Of a stretch of DNA of 64,000 nt, positions 25,752 to 34,012 are shown one piece after another. The position numbers were made by a program, and so were the translations under genes. Position 1 is the first letter of the stretch. Every line of letters begins with the position of its first letter. The notes below the pieces were generated by a model that had not been told where the DNA came from, did no database searches, and saw only the letters and a list, made by a program, of their open reading frames with translations. Origin of the DNA: Phycisphaerales bacterium (GTDB taxonomy: Bacteria > Planctomycetota > Phycisphaerae > Phycisphaerales > SM1A02); contig SIAP01000001.1 in NCBI GenBank assembly GCA_009691725.1, forward strand, positions 96,128 to 160,127. The letters run 5' to 3'.

Positions 25752-28700
25752 TCAACTCGAAGCGCAATCCTGCATCGCACGAGCGACTAACTCGATGGGA
25801 TGGAGAGCCGTTCGCGCAGTCCCATCCGTCACTTGATGGCGGCAACTCGAGCCTGGTGCGCAGACAATGGAATCATCATGCGCGCGAATTGCTGGAAAGA
25901 GATCTTGCTCTCCAATGCGCATCGAAAGGTCGTAACTCTGTTCGCGAAAGCCAAATCCCCCTGCCATACCGCAGCAGCCCGTGGCGAGCGCCTCCACTTG
26001 ATTGGGAAAGATCCGCTGTAACAACCCAAGTGATGTACCCGCCCCCCACAGTGCCTTCTGGTGGCAGTGCGCATGAAGCAGGATCGATTCGCGCGTGTGG
26101 GCGAAGGCGGGGCGAATGGGATGACTCTCCCACCGATCATTCAAGAACTCCTCAATCATCCACGACTTCGACGCAAGCCCTCGCAGAGATTGCAGATCGA
26201 CCCCCATTTTGAGTTCGAGCCAATCGTCCTTGATTGCAGAAAGGCACGAGGGCTCGAGTGCAAGAATTGCAACCGCTCCTTCGCGGCGCATGGCGTCAAG
26301 AAGTGCAGTCGCAGTCGCACGCGTCGTGCGTGCTGCGTCCGCAAGCATCCCACACGAAATCGCGGCTCGCCCGCAGCAGCCTGCGTGCGGAAGCACCACG
26401 CGATATCCAAATGCCTCGAGGACCTCGACTGCAGCACGGCCAACCTCGGGCGTCGACCACTGCGTGAAGCAATCGGGAAGCAACAGGACCGTCGGTTGCT
26501 CTTGGAGGGATCGTGGTCCATCCTGCTGGACTCGCAACTTCGCGCGGCGTTCCATCCACGATCGAAGCGCAGGACCGAACTGGGGAAGCGATCTCTTTGA
26601 CGACATTCCAAGAAGCGCCGCGACCAGCGCACGTACGGGAGTTTGTCGAACGAGCGCACTGGCGATCGGCCAGATCGCAGAACCAAGTCGATTGATGATC
26701 TGCACATTCGCCATCGCACGAACGCGCCATGGCACACCACCACGACGCCAGTACTCCTGTGCCGTGAACTCGGCTTTCAACTTGGAGATGTCGACGTTGC
26801 TTGGACACTCCGTCTTGCACGACTTGCACGAGAGGCAGAGCTCCAGCGTTGCCTTGGTCTCTGGATCGCTCCACCGCTTCGCCGAGGTTGCATCACCACT
26901 GCCAAACTGTCCGGAGACGGCCAGCCGGAGCGCATTGGCACGACCTCGGGTGGCGTGACGCTCATCCTTCAGCACGCGGTACGAGGGGCACATCGTGGAG
27001 CCCGGCGTGAGCCGTCGGCAGAGCCCAGCCCCATTGCACTGCTCGAGCGCATGGCCAAATCCCTCCTCGCGGTCGTAGCGAAAGAATGTCTCGACCTCGC
27101 CAAGATGGACGAACTGTGCGTCATCTGGTCGAACTCGCAGTTTCGAAGTGATCTGGCGTGGGTCGTCGTTGTTCACCAGGTTGCCTGGGTTCAACAGTCC
27201 CTGCGGATCGAAGAGTTTCTTGACGTCTCGGATTGCCTGTGCAATCACGGGACCAAGCACCCGAGTCAGGAGTGGACTGCGCACGCGTCCATCACCGTGC
27301 TCACCACTGAGAGCGCCGCCATACTTCACAACGAGGTCAGCGACGTCGATCGCAATCGCGCGCATCGTTGCGAGTCCCTCCTCAGTGCCGATTGCCACAA
27401 GTGGACGGATGTGCAGGCAACCAACTGATGCGTGGGCGTAGTACGCAGCAGTACTGCCATGTCGCGCGACGATCGCTCGAAACTCTTCAACGAACTCTCC
27501 CAGTCGCGAGGGATCGACCGCCGTGTCTTCCACGAACGTGACTGGACGGCGAATCCCAGGGATGCCATGCAAGAGCGGCTCGCCAGCTTTGCGAATTCGC
27601 CACGCGGCATCCATCGCGACCGCATCGAAGTGCCGGACCATTGGGACACCAGGGAGAGCGCGCCCGAGCAACGCCATTTTCTCGTCGAGTTCCGCCTTGG
27701 AATCGGCGAAGTACTGCACATACATCACTGCGTTGACACACCCCGAGGGAGGTTGTGGCAGCACTTCAACATCGCGGAGGAAACTCGGATTTTTCCGCGC
27801 CATGCTGATGACCATGTCATCGATCAATTCCACTGCGCTGGGCTTTGTGGCGATGATCCCCATCAACGGTGCCAGTGCTTCGCGAACGCCATCAAACCCA
27901 AAAATCGCCAGACCGCGGAACTTCGGCACTGCCACCAGCGCCAACTGCGCCTGCAGGATGATCGCTAATGTGCCCTCCGACCCGCAGACCAGGTGCGCAA
28001 GGTTGACACGATCAAATGTGCCTGGAGTCGACGCTCGCATTTGCTCGATGAGAATGTCGAAGTTGTAACCGTCCACATGACGGCGAATCTTTGGTGTTCG
28101 GTGCTCGATCTCACCTGCGATCGGCAGGAGAATCTCCGCAAGCTTTCGAGTGAGTGCTGCGATGCGTGGATCGCGCTCGCTTTGCCCCTGAGCAAAGTGC
28201 ATACGAGAACCATCAGACAGAATGACATCGACCGCCACCAGATGTTCAACGGTGCGCCCGTACAGAATCGAGTTTGCGCCTGCCGAGTTGTTGCCGATCA
28301 TCCCGCCGATGGTTGCATGCGAACTGGTTGCGACATCTGGACCGAACATCAATCCAAGCGGTGCGAGGGTCCGATTCAGTTGATCCAGGACGACTCCAGG
28401 TTCCACGCGGACTGTCCGTTCAACGGGATCGACCTGGTTGATTCCCCTGCAATTCGCACTGAAATCAATCACGACCGCTTCGTTGACCGTCTGTCCAGCG
28501 AGCGCAGTTCCCCCGCCGCGTGCGAGAATCGCAACTCCCAAGTCTGCGCACACCTCGACCGCCACGACACCATCTGCAACCGAACTCGGAATCACAACGC
28601 CGATCGGCTCCACTTGATAAATGCTCGCATCGGTTGCGTAGAGCATTCTGTCGTGCGCAGCAAATCGAATCTCACCCGACACCTTTTGCGCGAGCGCGTC

Positions 28701-28775
28701 AGCGATCTGTGTTCGCCTCTGCTGCGTGCGTGAAGGCGCCACAAAGGAAAGATGCACATCGCGATGAGCATTCAT
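25752..28775 (-). CDS. FAD-linked dehydrogenase with Fe-S and CCG domains (YdiJ/GlcD-GlcF type)
   Basis: 1007 residues from the ATG at 28775, which follows a good ribosome-binding site (AGGAGGG, 8 nt spacing); starts at 28808 or 28805 are also possible. An N-terminal FAD-binding-4 domain (LARGGGTALAGQ, GGMIGNNSAGAN) and FAD-oxidase C domain are followed by two Fe-S cysteine sets (CNGAGLC with CPSY; CLSCKSCKTECP). Two cysteine-rich CCG domains come last (HAGCCG, TGCCGMAGG). The layout matches E. coli YdiJ and fused D-lactate/D-2-hydroxyglutarate dehydrogenases that feed electrons to quinones. The exact 2-hydroxyacid is uncertain. It lies directly downstream of the GlmU-like gene. Confidence 0.88.
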   Translation of the reverse strand: MNAHRDVHLSFVAPSRTQQRRTQIADALAQKVSGEIRFAAHDRMLYATDASIYQVEPIGVVIPSSVADGVVAVEVCADLGVAILARGGGTALAGQTVNEAVVIDFSANCRGINQVDPVERTVRVEPGVVLDQLNRTLAPLGLMFGPDVATSSHATIGGMIGNNSAGANSILYGRTVEHLVAVDVILSDGSRMHFAQGQSERDPRIAALTRKLAEILLPIAGEIEHRTPKIRRHVDGYNFDILIEQMRASTPGTFDRVNLAHLVCGSEGTLAIILQAQLALVAVPKFRGLAIFGFDGVREALAPLMGIIATKPSAVELIDDMVISMARKNPSFLRDVEVLPQPPSGCVNAVMYVQYFADSKAELDEKMALLGRALPGVPMVRHFDAVAMDAAWRIRKAGEPLLHGIPGIRRPVTFVEDTAVDPSRLGEFVEEFRAIVARHGSTAAYYAHASVGCLHIRPLVAIGTEEGLATMRAIAIDVADLVVKYGGALSGEHGDGRVRSPLLTRVLGPVIAQAIRDVKKLFDPQGLLNPGNLVNNDDPRQITSKLRVRPDDAQFVHLGEVETFFRYDREEGFGHALEQCNGAGLCRRLTPGSTMCPSYRVLKDERHATRGRANALRLAVSGQFGSGDATSAKRWSDPETKATLELCLSCKSCKTECPSNVDISKLKAEFTAQEYWRRGGVPWRVRAMANVQIINRLGSAIWPIASALVRQTPVRALVAALLGMSSKRSLPQFGPALRSWMERRAKLRVQQDGPRSLQEQPTVLLLPDCFTQWSTPEVGRAAVEVLEAFGYRVVLPHAGCCGRAAISCGMLADAARTTRATATALLDAMRREGAVAILALEPSCLSAIKDDWLELKMGVDLQSLRGLASKSWMIEEFLNDRWESHPIRPAFAHTRESILLHAHCHQKALWGAGTSLGLLQRIFPNQVEALATGCCGMAGGFGFREQSYDLSMRIGEQDLFPAIRAHDDSIVCAPGSSCRHQVTDGTARTALHPIELVARAMQDCASS

Positions 28776-28804
28776 CGCGCCACCCTCCTGCGCAACCCCC
28801 TCCA

Positions 28805-30055
28805 TCAATCCGTGCCCGCAGCGTGGAAGTGCGCTTCGTGCAGCGCCCGCAGTCGTCCGAGATACGCATCTGGAGGAATTCGATTCCTGCGTGCCATCAC
28901 GGCACGAACGGTCGACTCAAAGCGATTGAATCGGTAGGACTGGGAGCGCTCTGGTGTCAGCCAAGCAAATCGTTCCACGAAGTTGAGTGGTCGAGGGATT
29001 GCGATCATTGCCCCAGTGCCGATGGTTGATCCCGTGTTGAGCGCGACGAGGATCGAGGTCTTCGCGTGATCGCCGATGACTCCGCCATAAAACACCCGAC
29101 CAGTGCTCTCATTCGAGCCCGCGGCGTCAAGGCGCGTCATGACTTCGCCGTACGTATTCATGAGATTCGAGTTGCAGGTTCCTGCACCGAGATTCACCCA
29201 TTCACCGATGAGCATGTCACCGATGTGCCCCTCGTGCGCCTTGTTCGAATAGCCAGCGATCACAGTGGATCCAACTTCGCCTGCAATCTTGCTGTGAGGT
29301 CCGATGACCGTTCGTGCCTTGATCAACGCTCGATCCAAGACCGTGGAGTGGTCAAGCACTGCCACGGGACCGCACACCACTGCGCCAGGGCGAACGGTCG
29401 CACCATGAGCAAGGAGCACAGGACCATCGGTTGTGTCAATGATCGCACCGGGACAGACCCGCGCAGTCGGGTCAACGAAAAGTGCGTGGTGTCCGAAGCG
29501 CGTCACGCCAGCAGAGGCGCGATCAGTCAACTCCCCGCTGCGACTCAGCAGTCCAATATCCGCGGGGATGCTCTGCTCGAGCCTCCCGAGCAACTCCCAC
29601 GGCGTCTTGATGGTTTGCCCATGCCCAAGTGGGCGGCGCGTGATGTGATGTGGCAACCCGTCCGCTCCCCGCGCGCGTTCAAGAAATCGCTGCGACTCCG
29701 CACTGGTCAACCGTGCCATCGCGACGCGATCGTCCGTGGTCACGATCGCTTCTCCCACTGTGAGCGAAGCCGCATCTTCGAGCGAGTCGAGCGCACCGTT
29801 GATCAGAATCACTTCGCCCGCGTGGTTGGGAAAGCGACCGACCAATGTCGTTGTCGACGCAACCCGTTCGGTGACCACCGCCAACAGATGCTCCTGCGGA
29901 TAGAGCGCGTCCACTCGTCCAAGAACCCGCATCGTTCGCTCGATGCAGGTCAACGCACCGAGTCGTTGTTCAAAAGTTGCGCGCAGATCGCCAAGTGGTC
30001 CAAACCGAGATAGACCATCGTCGAAGAGCGCCACGATTGTGCCTGGCGATCGCAT
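28805..30055 (-). CDS. GlmU-like putative sugar-nucleotide transferase with left-handed beta-helix
   Basis: 416 residues. The N-terminal part (LFDDGLSRFGPLGDLRATFEQRLG) resembles the alternative GlmU family, which lacks the classical GxGTRM nucleotide loop. The C-terminal part is a hexapeptide left-handed beta-helix (ARVCPGAIID, GATVRPGAVV, IGDMLIGEWVNLGAGT), as in acyltransferases. It could supply an acylated or activated sugar for the wall or outer surface. It follows mreD closely and precedes the YdiJ-type gene. A -10-like TAGATT lies 6 nt before its ATG, so it may also have its own transcript. Confidence 0.82.
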   Translation of the reverse strand: MRSPGTIVALFDDGLSRFGPLGDLRATFEQRLGALTCIERTMRVLGRVDALYPQEHLLAVVTERVASTTTLVGRFPNHAGEVILINGALDSLEDAASLTVGEAIVTTDDRVAMARLTSAESQRFLERARGADGLPHHITRRPLGHGQTIKTPWELLGRLEQSIPADIGLLSRSGELTDRASAGVTRFGHHALFVDPTARVCPGAIIDTTDGPVLLAHGATVRPGAVVCGPVAVLDHSTVLDRALIKARTVIGPHSKIAGEVGSTVIAGYSNKAHEGHIGDMLIGEWVNLGAGTCNSNLMNTYGEVMTRLDAAGSNESTGRVFYGGVIGDHAKTSILVALNTGSTIGTGAMIAIPRPLNFVERFAWLTPERSQSYRFNRFESTVRAVMARRNRIPPDAYLGRLRALHEAHFHAAGTD

Positions 30056-30061
30056 CGGCGC

Positions 30062-30067
30062 AATCTA
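30062..30067 (-). promoter_or_regulatory. Candidate internal -10 element for the GlmU-like gene
   Basis: TAGATT on the minus strand lies over the mreD stop codon and 6 nt before the ATG at 30055. Confidence 0.38.
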
Positions 30068-30655
30068 CTGTCGAATGATTCGAGTCGTCTCGGACTTGAT
30101 CCGCCGAGGAAGCGTTGATGGAAAGTTCCACCAACTATGGGTGCGAATGAGCAGCCATCCAATCGGAAGCGCCATCACCGCCGTTGAGAGCGCCTGTGCG
30201 AATTGACTGCCAAGTTCCAAGAGGGCTGAACCATCTCCCCACGGCGGAGGCGAGTCTGGATACCACGACCGGAGTGCCCACCACGCCGTCCACATCAGTC
30301 CGCTCGCCACAGTGAGGGCGCCTGCCATCGCAGCGACGGCGATGGGATTGCGCCTCACCAGAAACCCGCGAACAGCCACAAGGAGCTGCACCGCGAAAAA
30401 CAGTCCAATCGCAGAGGGACCGATCAAGTAGAAGGGCGCATGGGGTCCAAAGAAAGATGGGTTTGAGAGGTCCATCATGAGTCCTGCGAGCAATGCAAAC
30501 CAGTTCAGTTCTTCCAGCGGTGCGTGCATTGCCACGAACGCGACCAGGATGAGTGTCAGCTTCGGATGGACTGAGCCAATCTCAAAAGCTGGCATGAAAG
30601 AGATGTCCGCAACCAGCACTGCAAGCAAGAGCGGCACAGCGACGATCCACTTCAT
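30065..30655 (-). CDS. mreD: Rod-shape-determining protein MreD-like
   Basis: 196 residues from the ATG at 30655, overlapping the mreC stop by 4 nt; the longer track start gives low-quality sequence. It is an integral membrane protein with about five helices, including VAVPLLLAVLVADISFMPAF, LTLILVAFVAM and FYLIGPSAIGLFFAVQLLV. The MreD family is poorly conserved, so position directly after mreC is the main support. It is thought to act in the elongasome with MreC. Confidence 0.8.
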   Translation of the reverse strand: MKWIVAVPLLLAVLVADISFMPAFEIGSVHPKLTLILVAFVAMHAPLEELNWFALLAGLMMDLSNPSFFGPHAPFYLIGPSAIGLFFAVQLLVAVRGFLVRRNPIAVAAMAGALTVASGLMWTAWWALRSWYPDSPPPWGDGSALLELGSQFAQALSTAVMALPIGWLLIRTHSWWNFPSTLPRRIKSETTRIIRQ

Positions 30656-31509
30656 GACCCCTGCCCCGGCGTCAGCTTGATGACAACTTCTCCAACTCCA
30701 GCGGGGTCGACCGCAGGGCGAATGAGCACTTCGCCACGGAGCGGTTGAGACTCCTTGCGTCGGATTTCGGTCACGACTCCAAGTCGCATTCCTTGCGCAC
30801 CGATCGGCCATGTGGAGTCCTTGATGCGCACGAGATCGCCTGGACGTGCGGCTGAGTCGAGCTCGACATCGCCACGGAGGTACCCCTGACCATCCGGCAC
30901 GACTTGAATAGAAATGACTTGCGGTCGACTCGATCTCTCCTGATCTGCCGGGACCACAAAGGCATCGATCCGACCGATCGCGCGATTGCCCGCTGCGATG
31001 ACAGTGCAGGTGATTGCGCCAACTTCAGGGGCAATTCGACCGACCACACCATCACCATCGACCAGCGCGACATCTCCCGCCATCACACCCTGCTGTGATC
31101 CGATGTTCAGTCGCAGCGCATCTCCGCCTTGGCTTGGGACTCTTCCCACAACGCTCGCAGAAGCAAGCCTCAACACCGTTCCGCGCGGCGACTCTCCGAT
31201 CACCACTTCGTAGGCACGCAGTTTCCGTTGAAGTTCTGCGACGCGGATCTGTTCAGCGTGCCAGAGCCCACGAAAGTAATCTCGGTCCGTGGCAAGTGCA
31301 CGATCTGCCTCGTTTTCGGCATCAACACGGGGGCGCAGCCAGAGCCGGATTGCAGTTCCGCCATGAGCGATTGGCGTCAACGGAACCCACAGAATGGAAG
31401 AGAGATCACTCCCCAGCGGTGCAATCCATCGTGTTGGAAGCACCCCAAGCACGACGAAAAGTGCGATCACCAACATGATCGGTTGTGCGAAGGGTGGCGT
31501 GCGAGCCAC
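30652..31509 (-). CDS. mreC: Rod-shape-determining protein MreC
   Basis: 285 residues. An N-terminal membrane helix (about 11-30) is followed by a coiled-coil stretch around ATDRDYFRGLWHAEQIRVAELQRKL. The MreC beta-barrel domains follow: ASASVVGRVPSQGGDALRLNIGSQQGV, DGDGVVGRI and a second barrel towards the C-terminus. It sits in the periplasm, links MreB to the cell-wall synthases and sets rod shape. It lies 26 nt after mreB and is coupled to mreD. No mrdA or rodA follows. Confidence 0.9.
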   Translation of the reverse strand: MARTPPFAQPIMLVIALFVVLGVLPTRWIAPLGSDLSSILWVPLTPIAHGGTAIRLWLRPRVDAENEADRALATDRDYFRGLWHAEQIRVAELQRKLRAYEVVIGESPRGTVLRLASASVVGRVPSQGGDALRLNIGSQQGVMAGDVALVDGDGVVGRIAPEVGAITCTVIAAGNRAIGRIDAFVVPADQERSSRPQVISIQVVPDGQGYLRGDVELDSAARPGDLVRIKDSTWPIGAQGMRLGVVTEIRRKESQPLRGEVLIRPAVDPAGVGEVVIKLTPGQGS

Positions 31510-31535
31510 GCTATGAATTCCTTACGCGCGCGAAG

Positions 31536-32606
31536 TCAAAGTTCCTCAACATTGGACTCAAGCACAGACTTGTACCGTTCCAAGTTTTCGAGATAGTCCG
31601 CCGTTCCGCGTGCCACACAGGTCAGTGGGTCATCTGCAATCTTGACGCAGAGTCCGGTGCGGTCGATGAGCATCTGGTCGATTCCACGAAGCAATGCACC
31701 GCCGCCAGCCACAGTGATGCCGTTGTGTTCCAGATCCGGGTTGCACAAATCGGCGGCGAGTTCGGGATCAGCTTCACGGAGGGTCTTGACGACCTCATCA
31801 GCGATTTTGCGAAGCGGTTCAGAGAGCGCCTTGCGAACTTCCTCCGAATTGACCTCGATTTGACGGGGAAGACCGGTCGCCACATCCCGACCGCGCACCT
31901 TCATCGCCAACTCTTGATCGAGAGGCCATGCACTTCCAATTCGGATCTTGATCTGTTCGGCTGTCTGCTCTCCCACTCGGAGTCCGCGATCTTCTTCGAG
32001 GAATCGGATAATCGCATCGTCGAAGTCATCCCCAGCGATCCGCAGACTCGACGCCTTGGCAATGTCTCCAAGGCTGAGGATCGCAATCTCGCTCGTGCCA
32101 CCGCCGATGTCCACCACCATGCTCGCAACCGCATCATCGAAGGGCAACTTTGCGCCCATCGCCGCCGCCATCGGTTCTTCCAACAGATACACCTTGCGCG
32201 CGCCAGCTCGATCGGCGCTATCGAGAACCGCTCGCTTCTCAACGGCAGTGATTCCAGACGGAATCGAAATGACGACACGCGGACCGAAGATCCTGCTTCG
32301 ACCCATCACCTTTTGGATGAAGTACTTGAGCATCGCCTCGGTGATTTCGAAATCGGAAATGACTCCGTCTTTCAGAGGGCGAATTGCTTGGATGGACCCG
32401 GGGGTTCGACCAAGCATCTCTTTCGCAGCAAAGCCAACGGCCGTGCCATTCAAGAGCACCTGATTCGTTCCCCGCCGCACCGCAACCACCGACGGCTCGT
32501 TCAGGACGATGCCCTCGCCTCGGACGCACACCAATGTGTTGCATGTCCCCAGATCGATACCCATATCCACGCTGAAATAATCCAACATCTTGTCTAGAAC
32601 CACCAT
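31536..32606 (-). CDS. mreB: Rod-shape-determining protein MreB (actin homologue)
   Basis: 356 residues from the ATG at 32606, 8 nt after a near-perfect Shine-Dalgarno AAGGAGGT; the track start upstream is not supported. Actin-fold phosphate-binding motifs are DMGIDLGTCNTLV and VVDIGGGTSEIA, with the adenosine motif AGGGALLRGID near the C-terminus, and EEPMAAAMGA is typical of MreB. It forms membrane-bound filaments that direct lateral wall synthesis. It is first of mreBCD, preceded by two small envelope-protein genes on the same strand. Confidence 0.96.
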   Translation of the reverse strand: MVVLDKMLDYFSVDMGIDLGTCNTLVCVRGEGIVLNEPSVVAVRRGTNQVLLNGTAVGFAAKEMLGRTPGSIQAIRPLKDGVISDFEITEAMLKYFIQKVMGRSRIFGPRVVISIPSGITAVEKRAVLDSADRAGARKVYLLEEPMAAAMGAKLPFDDAVASMVVDIGGGTSEIAILSLGDIAKASSLRIAGDDFDDAIIRFLEEDRGLRVGEQTAEQIKIRIGSAWPLDQELAMKVRGRDVATGLPRQIEVNSEEVRKALSEPLRKIADEVVKTLREADPELAADLCNPDLEHNGITVAGGGALLRGIDQMLIDRTGLCVKIADDPLTCVARGTADYLENLERYKSVLESNVEEL

Positions 32607-32614
32607 AAGTCGGC

Positions 32615-32622
32615 ACCTCCTT
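32615..32622 (-). promoter_or_regulatory. Strong ribosome-binding site of mreB
   Basis: AAGGAGGT, spaced 8 nt from the mreB ATG. It decides the start at 32606 and shows that canonical initiation is used alongside the apparently leaderless genes. Confidence 0.85.
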
Positions 32623-32640
32623 GGCCTGTTGAAGCGATGT

Positions 32641-32655
32641 GATTCAGTGTGAATC
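32641..32655. promoter_or_regulatory. Inverted repeat upstream of mreB, possible operator
   Basis: GATTCA-GTG-TGAATC, perfect 6-bp arms with a 3-nt centre, overlaps the stop codon of the small membrane protein gene. It lies about 35 nt upstream of the mreB start. It could be an operator or a weak hairpin between the genes; there is no T-run. Confidence 0.35.
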
Positions 32656-32913
32656 AATCGCCATGAATGGGTTTCCTTCGTCGTTCGTTCCGTCGACACC
32701 AGCTAGATTATCGAGCGTGACTGCGGCGACTCCAGCACCAAGTGCAAGAGTTCCAGCCAACAGAATCGCCGTGTAAATGTTGAGTTCTCCTGACGGGGAG
32801 TGCGCCTTCTTTGCACCGCCGGCGGTCAGTTTGGATGGCTTGAGAGAAGCAGCTGAAATGGCTGGCGGCGCCGCATTCTTCGGTGATTTCTTGCCGATGC
32901 CTAGGAACGCCAT
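32644..32913 (-). CDS. Small membrane protein upstream of mreB
   Basis: 89 residues. A basic, Ala/Pro/Lys-rich cytoplasmic half (GKKSPKNAAPP, KPSKLTAGGAKKA) is followed by one membrane helix, YTAILLAGTLALGAGVAAVTL (about 47-67), and a short acidic tail. I recognise no family. It lies between the coiled-coil gene (6 nt away) and mreB (37 nt). That suggests an envelope or elongation role, but function is not shown. Confidence 0.75.
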   Translation of the reverse strand: MAFLGIGKKSPKNAAPPAISAASLKPSKLTAGGAKKAHSPSGELNIYTAILLAGTLALGAGVAAVTLDNLAGVDGTNDEGNPFMAIDSH

Positions 32914-32919
32914 TTGAGT

Positions 32920-33813
32920 TCACTGCCCCTTTCTAGTACCGGCGCGCTGACCAACGCTCACAGGTCCGCGCACGTTGAGATCTTCCAATTCGACAATTCC
33001 TACCGCGCGATTCACATCGGTGTTAGTGATCCGCAACTTTCCGATGAATCGTGAGCCATCGCTGATGGTCAATAGCCAGCCGTCACGGATCCCATCGCGA
33101 CTGCCTGCGTCAATTTCTGCAAAGACGCCCATATCGGTGCGTTGAACATCAAGGATCTGCGCCGAGATATCGCGGTCTGGAATGGGCGCAACGGCACCAA
33201 GTGCTGCTACTTCATCTGACGACGGTCCATGCTTCGCAGTGAAGTCTCGAACCACTTGATCGGTCTTGGCAAGTTGTCTCTTGACTTCGTCGCGTTGCTC
33301 TTCCAAATCGCGTTTGGATTCGAGCGCCCCTCGCAGATCACTCTCCGCCTTGCTGTACTTGTCCTCAAGCTCGATTCGAATCCGCTCGAATGCAGCAACC
33401 TGCGTCTGGTATGTGGACAACTCTTCGCGGAGAGTTTCGTTGAGGGCGCTCTGCACACGAGCACCCTCCTCGGAGAGCTTGACCGTTGCCACCGAACTTG
33501 CGAGCGTCACTTCCTTCTGCGCAATCTGTGTCGCGAGACTCTGCGCACGCAGCTCACACGATGCGAGATCGCTGTTGACGCGGCTGAGTGCGGCGTCCAA
33601 GTCACGCACGTGCGATGCGGTGTCACTCTCAACCTTTGCGCGGAGTGCTCGTTCAGTGTCAAGTGCCGCACGAGCTGCCGCCGCTTGCACTTCTTGGTCC
33701 TTTACCTGTTGGCGAAGGGCAGCCTGATTATTTGTCTGAACGGCGATCAGCGGAACAAGAGCGACTGCAAGAAGGGCGACAAGGACAACGAAGACTTTCG
33801 TAAGAATGTGCAC
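32920..33813 (-). CDS. Membrane-anchored coiled-coil protein
   Basis: 297 residues with a GTG start. One N-terminal helix (VFVVLVALLAVALVPLIAV) is followed by a long coiled coil (about 30-195) rich in Arg, Glu, Gln and Ala. A C-terminal beta-rich domain (about 210-297) has FAEIDAGSRDGIRDGWLLTI and RFIGKLRITNTDVNRAVGIVE, which resembles an MreC-type barrel. The layout of helix, coiled coil and barrel is that of MreC, although overall sequence differs. It is first in the series leading to mreBCD and may be an additional periplasmic scaffold. Confidence 0.82.
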   Translation of the reverse strand: MHILTKVFVVLVALLAVALVPLIAVQTNNQAALRQQVKDQEVQAAAARAALDTERALRAKVESDTASHVRDLDAALSRVNSDLASCELRAQSLATQIAQKEVTLASSVATVKLSEEGARVQSALNETLREELSTYQTQVAAFERIRIELEDKYSKAESDLRGALESKRDLEEQRDEVKRQLAKTDQVVRDFTAKHGPSSDEVAALGAVAPIPDRDISAQILDVQRTDMGVFAEIDAGSRDGIRDGWLLTISDGSRFIGKLRITNTDVNRAVGIVELEDLNVRGPVSVGQRAGTRKGQ

Positions 33814-33940
33814 GGGTTGGACCTATTTGTGAGCGATGCCGAGGAGAAGAACTGCGTCGAGGAACACTCTAGAAATGCTCCCACATGAACGGAGAGTTTT
33901 ACCCGCTGCGCCCGAGCGTGTCAACGATTGTTCGTGGTCC

Positions 33941-34012
33941 ATGCGGCGCCCATGCGGCTCAATGCGGCTCCAATGCGGCTCAATCCGGCTCAATGCGGCT
34001 CAGCGCGGCCCA
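33941..34012. repeat. 10-11-bp tandem repeat at the end of the Lnt-HEAT gene
   Basis: About seven units of ATGCGGCTCA-type sequence (minus strand TGAGCCGCAT). The Lnt-HEAT stop codon lies in one unit. The repeat fills part of the roughly 190-nt gap before the coiled-coil gene, in which I see no gene. Confidence 0.75.

Noticed and set aside
29066-30013. 315-residue plus-strand ORF
   Set aside because: Antisense to the GlmU-like gene, which has clear hexapeptide repeats.
31485-32597. 370-residue plus-strand ORF
   Set aside because: Antisense to mreB, whose motifs and ribosome-binding site are clear; the translation has no recognisable features and reflects GC-rich codon bias.
32641-32655. Transcription terminator before mreB
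   Set aside because: The inverted repeat has only 6-bp AT-rich arms and no T-run; kept only as a possible operator.
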